A stretch of DNA of 64,000 bases from JAJDUF01 sp965238265 (GCA_965238265.1 OZ250185.1:992001-1056000), one strand, 5' to 3'; positions 54,645-63,424 are shown, counted from the first letter of the stretch. A program made the numbers and translations. Notes: generated by a model from the sequence alone, not told the origin.

Positions 54645-56714
54645 CTAGCCACTGACCACTGGATAGGTGAAGACGTGGTCGGCCGGGGGTAGCTCCGCGA
54701 GCTGCGGCAGCTGCCTCTCCGCATCGGCCGCCAGCAACCACAGGTCGCGGGTACCACCACGCTCCACCAGGCACGCCAGCGGCGGCGCGTGTGGGTCTTG
54801 CGCCGGGAACCATGTGACGCGCTCGACGGTGGGCTGTGCCCGGTAGGGGTGGAAGAGCGCCGCGAAACAGGTGCGCTGGGCGCTGCGCCGGCGAATGACC
54901 ACGGGCATGGTTTCCGACGCCGGATTGTCCGGCCCGAGCGCGGTAATGACCTGAGTCGGTGGTCCGCCGCTGAAATGCAGCTGTAGCCCGCCGCCATCCC
55001 CGGCGAAGGTCAGCGTGGCGGCTGCGGTACCGGCCCACTGCCGGGCGGCGGTGAGGTGGACATAACCTTCGTTCGCCTCCGTACCCGGCGCCAAGGGCTG
55101 GCTGGCGAGGGGGCTGGTCAACGTGCCGCGATTGTGATGCACCCAGTCAATATCCCCCGCTTCCTCCCGCTCCACCAGGAAGAGGTCGAGAAAGTAGCCC
55201 TGTCCCACCAGGAATACCCGCCGCAGCCGGGCGTCGCCATAGAGGCCAGGCTCCCCCCAGGCGACGGCGGCATCAGCGATGCCAAAGGGGCCGTCCTCCG
55301 GGGCGCGAAAGCGCCGCAGCTCACCACGGCCCGGCGGCTGGGCTGTCTGATCCAGCAGGACCGTGTTATGGCTCAGGGTATGCCGATACCAGGTGTCATT
55401 GAGGCCGATGCCGTAACCGGGCGTACCGAGATCGGGTGACAACCGCTGGTCATCGAGCATGAGCAGCATGGTGAGCTTGTCGGGATGTCCATGCGTGCCG
55501 CCGTGCCGCCCGTACTTGAGGAGGAGATAGGGCTGCTCGTCCTCGTGGGCGCCCCAGTGGCGCAGCACTGCGTAGCCCGAGGGCGGCAGGTGGACACTCG
55601 CCGGAACGGGCACGTCGTCGGCCGGCAGTGGGTCGAGACCGTAGAGCAACGCCTCGACCGTATCGCGCGGCCGCTCCCGGTAGGTGCGCTGGAGCACGGC
55701 CCGGTACGCCGGTTCGTTGTACCAGGCGGCGGCGACCTCATAGAAGCCGGCCGATGACGGGATACCGTGACCGCACTCGTCGAGCAGGCTGGTGTGGTAC
55801 CAGCAATCGTTGAACGCCGGCAGCGTCAGGTCGGGATAGGCCCACTGGAGCGGAGCCGACAGCATCGCGCGGATCTGTGGGACCGGCCGCAGATCGGTCT
55901 CGGTGCCTTCGCTCGCCCGCGCATGCCAGAGGAGGGGGGCCAGGGAATAGAAATGGTAACTCGCCGAGCCTTCATACCACGCGCCATCGGCCAGTATTCC
56001 CTGCGTCACCTGATTGTGGAACCCCACCGGGCCGGACAGCGCCCATTCGGTCAGGTCCGCGCGGTCGGTTACGATACCGATGGTGCCAATCGCCGCGTTC
56101 AGCCAATTCTCGATGTTGTGAATCCGGTTTAGCCGGTTGACCCGCAGGTGCTCCGCTGCGGGGATGAGCAACCGCTCCCGGATAGTGGCGAGGTCAGCGG
56201 CCGCGAGCGTCTCGCGCAAAAACCAGGTGGCCCAGGCCAGTGGGATGATCCAGACGCTCTCGTCCAGGGCGCTGAACGTGACCTTGCCCTTCACCGACCG
56301 GCCATTCTCGTGCTCGAAGTCGGCATACCGCTCGGCGTACCCGAGCAGAATATCCCGCGCCTTGTCCCGGTGCTCGGCAGTACCCGCGATCTGCCACAAC
56401 AGGGCAAGCCGAAACGCCGCCTCGGCCAGATCGTGGTTGACGGACCAGAGCCATGCCGCGTCATACGGTTCACCGGAGAACCACGCCCCGTCAACCGGGC
56501 AGCGATGCCGATGGGGGCTGGTCGGATCGTATTCGAGCTGGACCGCATGATCTGGACAGAAGAATTCGTGGTAGTAGCCGGCCGGGCGCTCCGGCAAGTA
56601 CAGGGGCCGCTCGAATGTCCAAGCCACGTCGGCGTGTAACCGCCGCATCGCCGCGGCAAAGGCCGGCGCTGTAGCCCGCGTGCGGATCAGATCGAGCTGT
56701 TGCGTACTAAGCAT
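54645..56714 (-). CDS. Heparinase II/III-family polysaccharide lyase
   Basis: The roughly 689-residue protein starts at the ATG at 56714 (MLSTQQLDLI). The N-terminal alpha/alpha toroid (WLWSVNHDLAEAAFRLALLW, LDESVWIIPLAWATWFLRET) and the C-terminal beta-sandwich (YGRHGGTHGHPDKLTMLLML, LSHNTVLLDQTAQPPGRG) are typical of heparinase II/III-like lyases that cut uronic acid-containing polysaccharides such as heparin, alginate or oligoalginate. The KYG..GG-HGHPDKL segment holds the catalytic His. No signal peptide. It is followed 50 bases later by the OSBS-like gene. Confidence 0.88.
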   Translation of the reverse strand: MLSTQQLDLIRTRATAPAFAAAMRRLHADVAWTFERPLYLPERPAGYYHEFFCPDHAVQLEYDPTSPHRHRCPVDGAWFSGEPYDAAWLWSVNHDLAEAAFRLALLWQIAGTAEHRDKARDILLGYAERYADFEHENGRSVKGKVTFSALDESVWIIPLAWATWFLRETLAAADLATIRERLLIPAAEHLRVNRLNRIHNIENWLNAAIGTIGIVTDRADLTEWALSGPVGFHNQVTQGILADGAWYEGSASYHFYSLAPLLWHARASEGTETDLRPVPQIRAMLSAPLQWAYPDLTLPAFNDCWYHTSLLDECGHGIPSSAGFYEVAAAWYNEPAYRAVLQRTYRERPRDTVEALLYGLDPLPADDVPVPASVHLPPSGYAVLRHWGAHEDEQPYLLLKYGRHGGTHGHPDKLTMLLMLDDQRLSPDLGTPGYGIGLNDTWYRHTLSHNTVLLDQTAQPPGRGELRRFRAPEDGPFGIADAAVAWGEPGLYGDARLRRVFLVGQGYFLDLFLVEREEAGDIDWVHHNRGTLTSPLASQPLAPGTEANEGYVHLTAARQWAGTAAATLTFAGDGGGLQLHFSGGPPTQVITALGPDNPASETMPVVIRRRSAQRTCFAALFHPYRAQPTVERVTWFPAQDPHAPPLACLVERGGTRDLWLLAADAERQLPQLAELPPADHVFTYPVVSG

Positions 56715-56913
56715 TGTGCGTTTCCTGTCGGTAGGGAAGTGATGCGTTCTGCGCCGCACCATCATCCGTCTTCAGCAAGCTGCCTAGCTCCTTCACTCGA
56801 CGGGGCTGGGATAGGGCTAGGCGAGCACATAATACCAGGCTTACTCCGGTTGCTTCTGGTTCCATCCTAGTGCTACTTTCGGCCAAGTGCCAGGAGCCGG
56901 ACCGACCACCGGC

Positions 56914-58017
56914 TCAGATGGTCACGCCGGCTTCGGCAGCGAGCCGGCGCACGAGCGTGTTGAACAACGCACCACGCGACCGGCGGATGCTGGCGGCGTC
57001 CTGCTCACGGGCCAGGCCAAGCGCGCGGTCCCAGATATTCATGGCATCCTGCGCGTCCAGGGCACGCAGCACCTTCACATAGAACCCGCGCGAGGCCCCG
57101 GTCTCTCCCAATACTCCCTCGGCATGTTCTACCTGCTCGCGCCAGTCGGGACGCTCGGCGAGCAGGTCAACGGGACCACGCTTGCGTTGCTGTGTGGATG
57201 TAGCTTGTTGAGTGTGACCCACAATCGATTCTCTATCGAATCCGATTCGACGAATCGTGTCGGCCAGTTTGACCGGCTCATTACTTGTCGGTTGCTGCTC
57301 TAATCTGGCCGTTGGGCTAAGGTGGTCAGATTGACCGGCTGACATTTCCTGCCGGTCAATCTGGCCGGCTAAGGGCGCCAGCGCTGCGTTCCTGCTCGTC
57401 ACTGGTGCTCCGTGGCCACCATGGGGATGAGCGGCCGCCGCGGTGGTCGCCTCGATAGGCGGCCTAGCGGTTGGGGCCGGTGCGGCCGCCGCTTTGCGGC
57501 GCGAGCGTGCGGGTGACTTGGTGGCCACGGAGCTCCCGTCCGTTCCGAGCGAGACGGGGAAGCCGCACATTTCTTCGGTGCGAGGTGGGCGGTCCGTGTC
57601 TTGGGCCAGCGCCATGGCCAGCTGCTCGTCTTCTTCGGTGAGCGGGTCGTCGAGGGCCACGATATAGCGGTTGTGTGCCTGAACGCCGTGGCCGACGGAC
57701 GGATCATAGCGCCACTGATGCTGACGTTGGACAAAAGGGGCTAGGCGCTCGTCGGTCAAGTGGCGCCGCAGGGTGCGTTCCGAAATGCCGACGAGGCTGG
57801 CGAGTTTTGCCGCGGACAGCTCAACAGACTGGCCGTTCTGGGTCAGGCAGAGGCGGCGAAGCTGGATGATGAGCAGTGACAAATCGCCCCCCAGCCGTGG
57901 CGCCCAGCGGGTGAGGAAGTAGTCGCGGACGGGCAAGGTGACATCGGGCCGCACCAAGCGGTTGTAGATCGAGCGATAGACGCCCATCAACTGAAGTGTG
58001 TGGGACTCTAGTTCCAT
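56914..58017 (-). CDS. Winged-helix protein, replication-initiator-like (uncertain)
   Basis: The 367-residue protein has an N-terminal DNA-binding region: ELSAAKLASLVGISERTLRR at about residues 67-86 is a clear helix-turn-helix, followed by a QHQWRYDP wing. The middle (residues about 170-260) is Ala/Pro/Arg-rich and disordered; the C terminus is helical (FYVKVLRALDAQDAMNIWDR). The architecture resembles plasmid replication or partition regulators. It lies 111 bases downstream of another helix-turn-helix gene and may form a pair with it. Function not established. Confidence 0.5.
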   Translation of the reverse strand: MELESHTLQLMGVYRSIYNRLVRPDVTLPVRDYFLTRWAPRLGGDLSLLIIQLRRLCLTQNGQSVELSAAKLASLVGISERTLRRHLTDERLAPFVQRQHQWRYDPSVGHGVQAHNRYIVALDDPLTEEDEQLAMALAQDTDRPPRTEEMCGFPVSLGTDGSSVATKSPARSRRKAAAAPAPTARPPIEATTAAAAHPHGGHGAPVTSRNAALAPLAGQIDRQEMSAGQSDHLSPTARLEQQPTSNEPVKLADTIRRIGFDRESIVGHTQQATSTQQRKRGPVDLLAERPDWREQVEHAEGVLGETGASRGFYVKVLRALDAQDAMNIWDRALGLAREQDAASIRRSRGALFNTLVRRLAAEAGVTI

Positions 58018-58128
58018 GTGATGGCTCCTCGTCGTGCGATGATGCGTAGTAGCTGTGACAAGGGTGAGTAGCTCTTGACTGCTGGGGCTGCCTCGTCCGC
58101 CGGAGTAGGGTAGGGCAGTCCCAGCGGA

Positions 58129-58581
58129 TCACTGGCGCTCGGCACCTCCCTCCGTACCTCCCGGCTGCCGGCGCTGAGTCGGCGCGTGGTCCACTGGCAG
58201 CGCCAGCAGCCCATCCAGGTAGAACGCCTCCCAATAGAGCGGTTGGGCGTCCTGGCGGCTGGGCCGTTCTTCCCACTCGCCCAGCAAGAAGACCTGCCCA
58301 TGACCGACGTTGCGCGTGGCCAGCACTCGGCGCTGCCGCATGTCGGCAATCAGTTTTGTGATCGTATTCCGGCTTACGGGTAGGGCCTGGGCCATCAGCA
58401 GGCCCGCCGTCGCGTAGGCGGTCAGAAAGCCCTGCGCGTGGTACTCGCGCGCTTCACGGGGGCAATCGGCCTCGCCACGGCACACCCGCCGCCGCAGCCA
58501 GCCGTAGAGCTTCTGGCCGTCGGCGCTCCAGTCGTACAGCAGTGGGTGCTCCCGCAGACGGGTAGGGAAGTCCCAGATCAT
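58129..58581 (-). CDS. Helix-turn-helix protein of unknown function
   Basis: The roughly 150-residue protein from the ATG at 58581 (MIWDFPTRLREHPLLYDWSA) includes TAGLLMAQALPVSRNTITKL, a helix-turn-helix-like segment, and a wing VLATRNVGHGQVFLLGEWEE. The C-terminal 20 residues are low-complexity. It is transcribed toward the winged-helix gene. An 8-bp inverted repeat (ACATAGGT...ACCTATGT) at 58622-58653, just upstream, is a candidate operator. Confidence 0.5.
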   Translation of the reverse strand: MIWDFPTRLREHPLLYDWSADGQKLYGWLRRRVCRGEADCPREAREYHAQGFLTAYATAGLLMAQALPVSRNTITKLIADMRQRRVLATRNVGHGQVFLLGEWEERPSRQDAQPLYWEAFYLDGLLALPVDHAPTQRRQPGGTEGGAERQ

Positions 58582-58621
58582 GGCCCCGTCCTCCCGCCGC
58601 CGCTCCAACTATGCATTGAGG

Positions 58622-58653
58622 ACATAGGTTGACCCACCGCACACGACCTATGT
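58622..58653. promoter_or_regulatory. Candidate operator: 8-bp inverted repeat
   Basis: ACATAGGT (58622-58629) and ACCTATGT (58646-58653) are perfect inverted arms separated by 16 bases, 41 bases upstream of the helix-turn-helix gene start. The rest of the 300-base gap up to 58914 shows no gene. Confidence 0.4.
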
Positions 58654-58914
58654 GGTGCCAGCATACGCAGGATACGATGCCTTTGCGACACAACCATTTC
58701 CTCGCCGGACCTCGACCACGATGCCGATGGCTAAGTACCCCGCCTGCCCGCCGCACTCCGAGTGTACCAGACGATGCACAAATTATCGCCAGCGCTACGA
58801 TCCATAGCGTCACAACTCCTGTGCATCACTAGGATAGCACGGCATTCGCGCCGAATACGAACCGGCGGCAGTGGATCGGCGTCCGCTAGGCAGTGCCGCG
58901 GGGACGGCTTCCGC

Positions 58915-59298
58915 TCAACGGGCGTGCCACTGAGCGGCCAAGAGCGCGACGACTTGCCGGAACCGCCGGCGGTCGGTAGCGGGGATGGTGGGGTTGGCGA
59001 GGATGGCTGTGACCTGGCTGACGGTAGTGTCCAAGGGGCCGAGCTGGGCCAGCGCTTGCGGGAGCTGACCGCCAGCTACCAGGAGCGTGTCAGTCTCCTC
59101 ACCGGTGAGGCCCAGCGCCGTTGCCAACGCCAGGATGGCGGCCCGGCGGGGTGGTTCGCGCTGACCGCGCTCCAGTCTGCTCAGGTAGCTGAAGTCGAGA
59201 CTCACCCGCCGGCCCAGGGCCGGCAGCGATAACTGGGCGCGTTGCCGATGCGAGCGGAGGAGCGAGCCGAACGAGGTCACACCGGGAGTATGCAGCAT
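58915..59298 (-). CDS. Xre-type helix-turn-helix regulator
   Basis: The protein of about 127 residues from the ATG at 59298 contains FGSLLRSHRQRAQLSLPALG, then RRVSLDFSYLSRLERGQREP, a standard Xre/HTH_3 domain, and a helical C terminus (residues 60-127). I chose this ATG over 59325 because an 18-base repeat (next entry) would otherwise lie inside the coding sequence; both starts lack a good ribosome site. It probably regulates itself. Confidence 0.75.
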   Translation of the reverse strand: MLHTPGVTSFGSLLRSHRQRAQLSLPALGRRVSLDFSYLSRLERGQREPPRRAAILALATALGLTGEETDTLLVAGGQLPQALAQLGPLDTTVSQVTAILANPTIPATDRRRFRQVVALLAAQWHAR

Positions 59299-59316
59299 CT
59301 TGGTCACATTGGCAAA
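59298..59316. promoter_or_regulatory. Putative operator repeat 1 of the Xre gene
   Basis: TCTTGGTCACATTGGCAAA at 59298-59316 is repeated exactly at 59350-59368. Position directly at the Xre gene start suggests that the regulator binds here to block its own expression. Confidence 0.5.
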
Positions 59317-59349
59317 CATCATCATGGATACTCGGCTAGCGCCAACCAG

Positions 59350-59368
59350 TCTTGGTCACATTGGCAAA
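59350..59368. promoter_or_regulatory. Putative operator repeat 2 of the Xre gene
   Basis: Second exact copy of the 19-base word, 52 bases (about five helical turns) from the first, placing both on the same DNA face in the probable promoter region. Confidence 0.5.
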
Positions 59369-59477
59369 ATCATGAAGAGACCCGTACTCGATACAGTTTG
59401 CGCCGAGTAGCTGTCGGCGGGGGGCACGTTCTATCTCCTGTAGGGGCGTCCTCCCCGCCTGTAGAGGCACTGCCGCA

Positions 59478-59525
59478 CTCCCCCTCTCTATCGCTCGGCG
59501 ATGGAGAGGGGGCCGGGGGGTGAGG
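59478..59525. repeat. Small palindromic repeat, family B, copy 3
   Basis: ACTCCCCCTCTCTATCGCTC followed by GGCGATGGAGAGGGGGCC and GGGGGGTGAGG repeats the core at 43958-44031 and 45294-45342. Confidence 0.85.
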
Positions 59526-59648
59526 CGCGGTCCAACCCCGCGTGGTTGGGGTGGCGGGGTGGCCGACAGCTCTTGGGCCAGCGGGCTATACTCTGGCCGT
59601 AGCGTTGCCGGCTGGCGCGAGAACGATTCGGCTGGGGGAGGGCGAGTG

Positions 59649-60146
59649 ATGGCGGTGTCGGGTGCTGCTTTCCGGGACGTGATGAGCCACTGGGCCACCG
59701 GTGTCACGGTGGTGACGACGTGCCATGACGGCGAGAACCACGGCATGACCGTGAATTCGTTCTCTTCGCTGACGGTGGAGCCACCGTTGGTGCTCTTCTG
59801 CGCCGACCGGTCCGCGCACACCTACGGGCTTGTCAAGGCAAGTGGCGTCTTCGTCGTCAACGTGCTCAGTGCGGGTCAAGAGGAGCTCTCGAACCTGTTT
59901 GCCGGCCGCTATCCGGAGCGCGACGCGGACCGCTTTGCCGGCGTAGCGTATCGGCAGGCAGCGACCGGAGCGCCCATTCTGCAAGGCAGTCTGGGGTATC
60001 TCGACTGTCGCGTGGTCGCGCGGTATCCGCAAGGTACGCATACCATCTTTGTTGGTGCAGTCGAGGCGGCGGAGCTGCTGCAGCCCGAGGAGCAGCCCCT
60101 CCTCTACTACCATCGCCGCTACCGGCAGTTTCGCGATCATCGGTAG
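59649..60146 (+). CDS. Flavin reductase-like FMN-binding protein
   Basis: The roughly 165-residue protein starts at the ATG at 59649 (after GGGGGAGGGCGAGTG). It has the split-barrel flavin reductase pattern: FRDVMSHWATGVTVVTTCHD, HGMTVNSFSSLTVEPPLVLF and GVFVVNVLSAGQEELSNLFA, ending LLYYHRRYRQF. Such proteins supply reduced FMN to two-component monooxygenases. No monooxygenase is adjacent. A palindromic repeat lies upstream. Confidence 0.9.
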   Translation: MAVSGAAFRDVMSHWATGVTVVTTCHDGENHGMTVNSFSSLTVEPPLVLFCADRSAHTYGLVKASGVFVVNVLSAGQEELSNLFAGRYPERDADRFAGVAYRQAATGAPILQGSLGYLDCRVVARYPQGTHTIFVGAVEAAELLQPEEQPLLYYHRRYRQFRDHR

Positions 60147-60212
60147 TGACCAGTACCGTCCGGGGCCGGGTGTGTCCGCGGCACGTCCGTCACACTGCTA
60201 GGGACTGAGCTA

Positions 60213-61250
60213 ATGAACCGGACCCATACCTTCCCCGTCGTGATCGTTCGTGGGACCAGCTATGAGTTGGGGCGGCAACATGGTGAACAGGCCGCGCCGC
60301 TGGTCGAGCAGTACCTGCTCTGGATCGAGCGCCTCACGGGGCTATCCAGAGACACGCTCTGCCGCAACGCCATGCAGTTCGTCCCGCGGCTGGAAGCGCT
60401 CAGTCCGGCGTTGGTCGAGGAGGTGCGCGGCCTGGCCGACGGCGCGGGCATCTCCTTCGAGGAGGCGGTGCTCTGCCAGGCCCGCGCCGAAGCCGCGCAT
60501 GCCCCCGCGGACGGCGGCTGCACGGCCTTTGCCCTGACTGGTGCAGCCACCACCGACGGCCGCACGCTGGCCGGGCAGAACCAGGACCTCGCACCCGAAT
60601 ATGCCGACGTGACCATCGTGCTGCGGGTCCAGCCGACCGATGGCCGGCCGCGAGCCGTGATGGTCACATTTGCCGGACAGCTTGGCTACGCCGGGATGAA
60701 CGAGTACGGTGTCGCGCACTTTGCCAATGCGCTCTACGATGCGCCCTGGCAGCCGGGCCTGCCGCACTATCCACTCAAGCGCCTCACCCTGGAGCAGCGC
60801 ACGGTGGCCGACTGCGTACAGCTCTATCGTGACCACCGGGTCTGCTCGGCGGGCAATGTCGTGCTGTGCGACGGGCAGGGGAGTATTGGCGACATTGAGG
60901 CGCGACCGGAGGGGATCGCCGTCTACACCGACGAGCATCCCGACGCCCGCTTACACACCAACCACTACGTCACGTCGCAGTTTGCCCCGTTCGAGACCAA
61001 CTCGCTGGCCGACTCCTGCCCGCGCCTCGACCGCATCCGTGTGCTCGTGCAGGAGCACTGGGGCCGGATCACCGTGGATACTATGAAGACGATCCTGGCG
61101 GATCATGAAGGTGACCCGGCCGGCATCTGTCGTCATGGCGGGGAGGGCATGCACTCCACCGCCGGCTACGTCGCCGACCCGGCCGCCGGCGTGCTACACG
61201 TCCGCCGCGGCCACGGCTGCCTCGGCACCTGGACGGCCTACGAGGTCTGA
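60213..61250 (+). CDS. C45-family peptidase/acyltransferase (AAT-like Ntn hydrolase)
   Basis: The 345-residue protein resembles acyl-CoA:6-aminopenicillanic acid acyltransferase precursors: the autocatalytic Cys103 in DGGCTAFALTG, preceded by a propeptide (SPALVEEVRGLADGAGISFE) and followed by TLAGQNQDLAPEY and YAGMNEYGVAHFANAL. In this family the propeptide is cleaved to expose the Cys as nucleophile; the enzymes hydrolyse or transfer acyl amides. The gene follows the flavin reductase gene by 66 bases. No penicillin-type pathway is implied. Confidence 0.87.
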   Translation: MNRTHTFPVVIVRGTSYELGRQHGEQAAPLVEQYLLWIERLTGLSRDTLCRNAMQFVPRLEALSPALVEEVRGLADGAGISFEEAVLCQARAEAAHAPADGGCTAFALTGAATTDGRTLAGQNQDLAPEYADVTIVLRVQPTDGRPRAVMVTFAGQLGYAGMNEYGVAHFANALYDAPWQPGLPHYPLKRLTLEQRTVADCVQLYRDHRVCSAGNVVLCDGQGSIGDIEARPEGIAVYTDEHPDARLHTNHYVTSQFAPFETNSLADSCPRLDRIRVLVQEHWGRITVDTMKTILADHEGDPAGICRHGGEGMHSTAGYVADPAAGVLHVRRGHGCLGTWTAYEV

Positions 61251-61291
61251 GCCAGGGGCTGTTCGCGTGGATAGTGATGGAGGCGCCCAGT

Positions 61292-61690
61292 TCAGGGTTC
61301 GCTGTTCCGCAAGGGCAGCAATCGAATACCCTCTGCCGGATAGTCCTTCACGTTATCGGTGACGATGACTGCCTCTTGCTCCTCGGCAACGGCGGCGATC
61401 AGCGTATCCGGGGTCGAGAGCGTAATGCCTTGGCGGGCAAATTCGTAGCGCAGCCGACCGGCGCGAATAGCGGCTTCTTTGGTGATATCCCAATAGCGTA
61501 GGTTCTTGAAGAACTCAGCCCATCGGACACGTTCCTCCGGGGCGATACCGGAGTAGCACTCGGCTAAGTTGACGGCACAAATGGCAATGATGTGATCGGT
61601 CTCCAGCAGGGCCAAGAGTCTGGAGCGCACCGGCTCCTGTCCTTTGGAGAAGTCAATTAAGGTGGTCGTGTCCAGGAGGTAGCGGGTCAC
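61292..61690 (-). CDS. VapC-type PIN-domain toxin
   Basis: The 132-residue protein has LLDTTTLIDF (first Asp), ICAVNLAECYSGI (Glu), STPDTLIAAVAEEQ and VIVTDNVKDYPAEGI, the four acidic centres of the PIN RNase. It starts with a GTG at 61690 that overlaps the stop of the upstream gene (GTGA), so the two are coupled. It is unrelated in detail to the two identical vapC copies in the defence block. Confidence 0.88.
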   Translation of the reverse strand: MTRYLLDTTTLIDFSKGQEPVRSRLLALLETDHIIAICAVNLAECYSGIAPEERVRWAEFFKNLRYWDITKEAAIRAGRLRYEFARQGITLSTPDTLIAAVAEEQEAVIVTDNVKDYPAEGIRLLPLRNSEP

Positions 61691-62121
61691 GTGCTACTCG
61701 TTGCGCGATGCAGACGTGCCTCGTCCGGCTGCCGCGAAGCGCGCACCCACTCAGCAGCGGCTTCGCTGGTCTCCCAGCCCGGAATATCTACGGTGGCCAG
61801 CGCCCCGGCAAACTTCCGTGCCCGGTTTGCCCGCTCCTTCCAGAGGAGTCGTGCCTTCCGGAGCAGTTGCTCCTTTGAAGCGCTGCTATTGACCGCGTTG
61901 TCTACCTCGTTAGTGGTGAAGACCCCTCCTTCTTTGCGCGACGCCCTCTCCGAGAACGATGCTTTTGCCTCGCCTAATGCCGTTCTGATGCGATTCTCGA
62001 CGAATAGCCAATGATCCGGTGGAACCTTGCTCAGGGCGTGGGCGATGGTTTTGTCGTCCTGCGTGGTGGGATCGAGAAACCACGCTAACCACTCTTCACG
62101 CCGGTCGTGATCGTAGGTCAT
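61687..62121 (-). CDS. Hypothetical partner upstream of the PIN toxin, antitoxin candidate
   Basis: From the ATG at 62121 the protein of about 144 residues reads MTYDHDRREEWLAWFLDPTT, then a helical, highly charged middle (RIRTALGEAKASFSERASRK) and a C-terminal segment (GWETSEAAAEWVRASRQPDE). I recognise no DNA-binding fold; it is longer than most VapB antitoxins. The GTGA overlap with the toxin start is the position of an antitoxin. The DIPGWETSEAAAEWVRA end resembles toxin-binding tails in other VapB proteins only in general character. Confidence 0.6.
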   Translation of the reverse strand: MTYDHDRREEWLAWFLDPTTQDDKTIAHALSKVPPDHWLFVENRIRTALGEAKASFSERASRKEGGVFTTNEVDNAVNSSASKEQLLRKARLLWKERANRARKFAGALATVDIPGWETSEAAAEWVRASRQPDEARLHRATSST

Positions 62122-62225
62122 GGTGCTCCCTGCCTTCATCCTGATTATATCCGGTACGCTTGCCCGGCGTTGCGGCGTGATGGTAGGGTGCCGTTACTAT
62201 CGTCGCAACGCAGGAGTGTCCGTTG

Positions 62226-63044
62226 ATGCCGTGGCCGTATGATCCCTCGCCGCCGCATATCACCCCGGAGCTGCTGCTTGCGGACCGGTGCGAGCGCGAG
62301 GAGATCACGCCGGCGTCGTTGGCCCTGCCGCCGGTGCTGGTCGCCACCTTCCAGGGTGCGTCCTACCAGCATTTGGCTACCCGCACCGGGGTCACACCGC
62401 CAGCGGCCCGTCAAGACGGCACCGCCGTTGTCGGGAGTATTGCTATCGGGAAGACCCCGGATGCGGGACGCCCGGTAGCAGTGGTGCGGCTGCCGGCCGG
62501 AGCGCCGACCGCCATCCTGGTGCTGGAGGGAGCGTTTGTCCGCGGCGTGCAGACGGTCCTGGTAGTTGGGTCGGCCGGGAGCCTCCGGGCCAGTCTCCCG
62601 CTAGGAAGCACCGTCGTCGTGACCGACGCGGTCCGCGAGGAAGGCACATCCTACCACTACCTCCCGGCAGGTGTCCCAACGTGTGCCGACGCCGGGATCA
62701 GCGACCTCCTGATGCAAAGCGCGACAGCGTGCGGCGCCAATCCGGTGCGCGGGCCAACGTGGACGACTGATGCACCGTTCCGGGAGACGGTTGGGGCCAT
62801 CGAGCGGCATCAGGAGGCCGGTGTCGCGGTGGTGGAGATGGAAGCGTCGGCCATCTTTGCCGTAGCGCAGGTGCGTGGCGTGCGCGCCGGGGTGCTCGTG
62901 GCCGTCAGCGACGAGCTATTCGTCCCGTGGCGGCCGGGCTTCCACGACGAAACGTATCTCACCGCGCTGACGCGAGGCATTGACGCGGCACTCCTCGCCG
63001 CCGAGCAGCTCGCGCAGTCCTCGCCGCCAAGTACTCACCGTTGA
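62226..63044 (+). CDS. Nucleoside phosphorylase (PNP/UDP family)
   Basis: The roughly 272-residue protein has the phosphorylase fold: EITPASLALPPVLVATFQGA, a QTVLVVGSAGSLRASLPLGS glycine-rich phosphate site, TDAVREEGTSYHYLPAGV, and VVEMEASAIFAVAQVRGVRA with the MEAS nucleoside-binding motif (ribose contact Glu). It splits a nucleoside with phosphate into base and ribose-1-phosphate; base preference (uridine or purine) is not clear. The ATG at 62226 is preceded by GGAGTGTCC. Confidence 0.87.
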   Translation: MPWPYDPSPPHITPELLLADRCEREEITPASLALPPVLVATFQGASYQHLATRTGVTPPAARQDGTAVVGSIAIGKTPDAGRPVAVVRLPAGAPTAILVLEGAFVRGVQTVLVVGSAGSLRASLPLGSTVVVTDAVREEGTSYHYLPAGVPTCADAGISDLLMQSATACGANPVRGPTWTTDAPFRETVGAIERHQEAGVAVVEMEASAIFAVAQVRGVRAGVLVAVSDELFVPWRPGFHDETYLTALTRGIDAALLAAEQLAQSSPPSTHR

Positions 63045-63125
63045 GCGGGGCGGCTCGCCGCGCTCGACAATCCCTGCGATTCGCCTACGGGTCGGTTAGA
63101 CTAGACTCCAAAGGAGGCGTGTCTG

Positions 63126-63419
63126 ATGAATGCACCAACCGGCAGTATGGCGCGCGAACAAGAGGTGCTGGATTCCACCATGGCAACACTCGCTACCGAG
63201 CTACGGACGTTCGAGCAACACCGGGTTGAACTGCTCCAAGATCATGCGGGTAAGCACGCTCTTATCAAGGGTAGCGAAGTGGTTGGCATCTTTGACAACG
63301 ATGTTGCGGCCGCTGAGTCCGGGTATGCGCGGTTTGGACTTTCACGGTTCTTGGTCAAGCAGGTGGTGGCTGAGGATGCTCCCTTGATGATTATGGGCCT
63401 GCGGACAATACCGAGGTAA
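63126..63419 (+). CDS. Small partner protein of an aspartic protease (DUF5678-like)
   Basis: The 97-residue protein has an N-terminal helix (EQEVLDSTMATLATELRTFE) and a compact domain with QDHAGKHALIKGSEVVGIFD and SGYARFGLSRFLVKQVVAED, a DUF5678-like pattern (GK-ALI-G-EVVG...A...GY.RFG...FLVKQ). An AAAGGAGG ribosome site precedes the ATG. The following gene, 5 bases downstream, is a clan AA aspartic protease. This parallels the pair at 13078-13724. Confidence 0.7.
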   Translation: MNAPTGSMAREQEVLDSTMATLATELRTFEQHRVELLQDHAGKHALIKGSEVVGIFDNDVAAAESGYARFGLSRFLVKQVVAEDAPLMIMGLRTIPR

Positions 63420-63424
63420 GTAGG

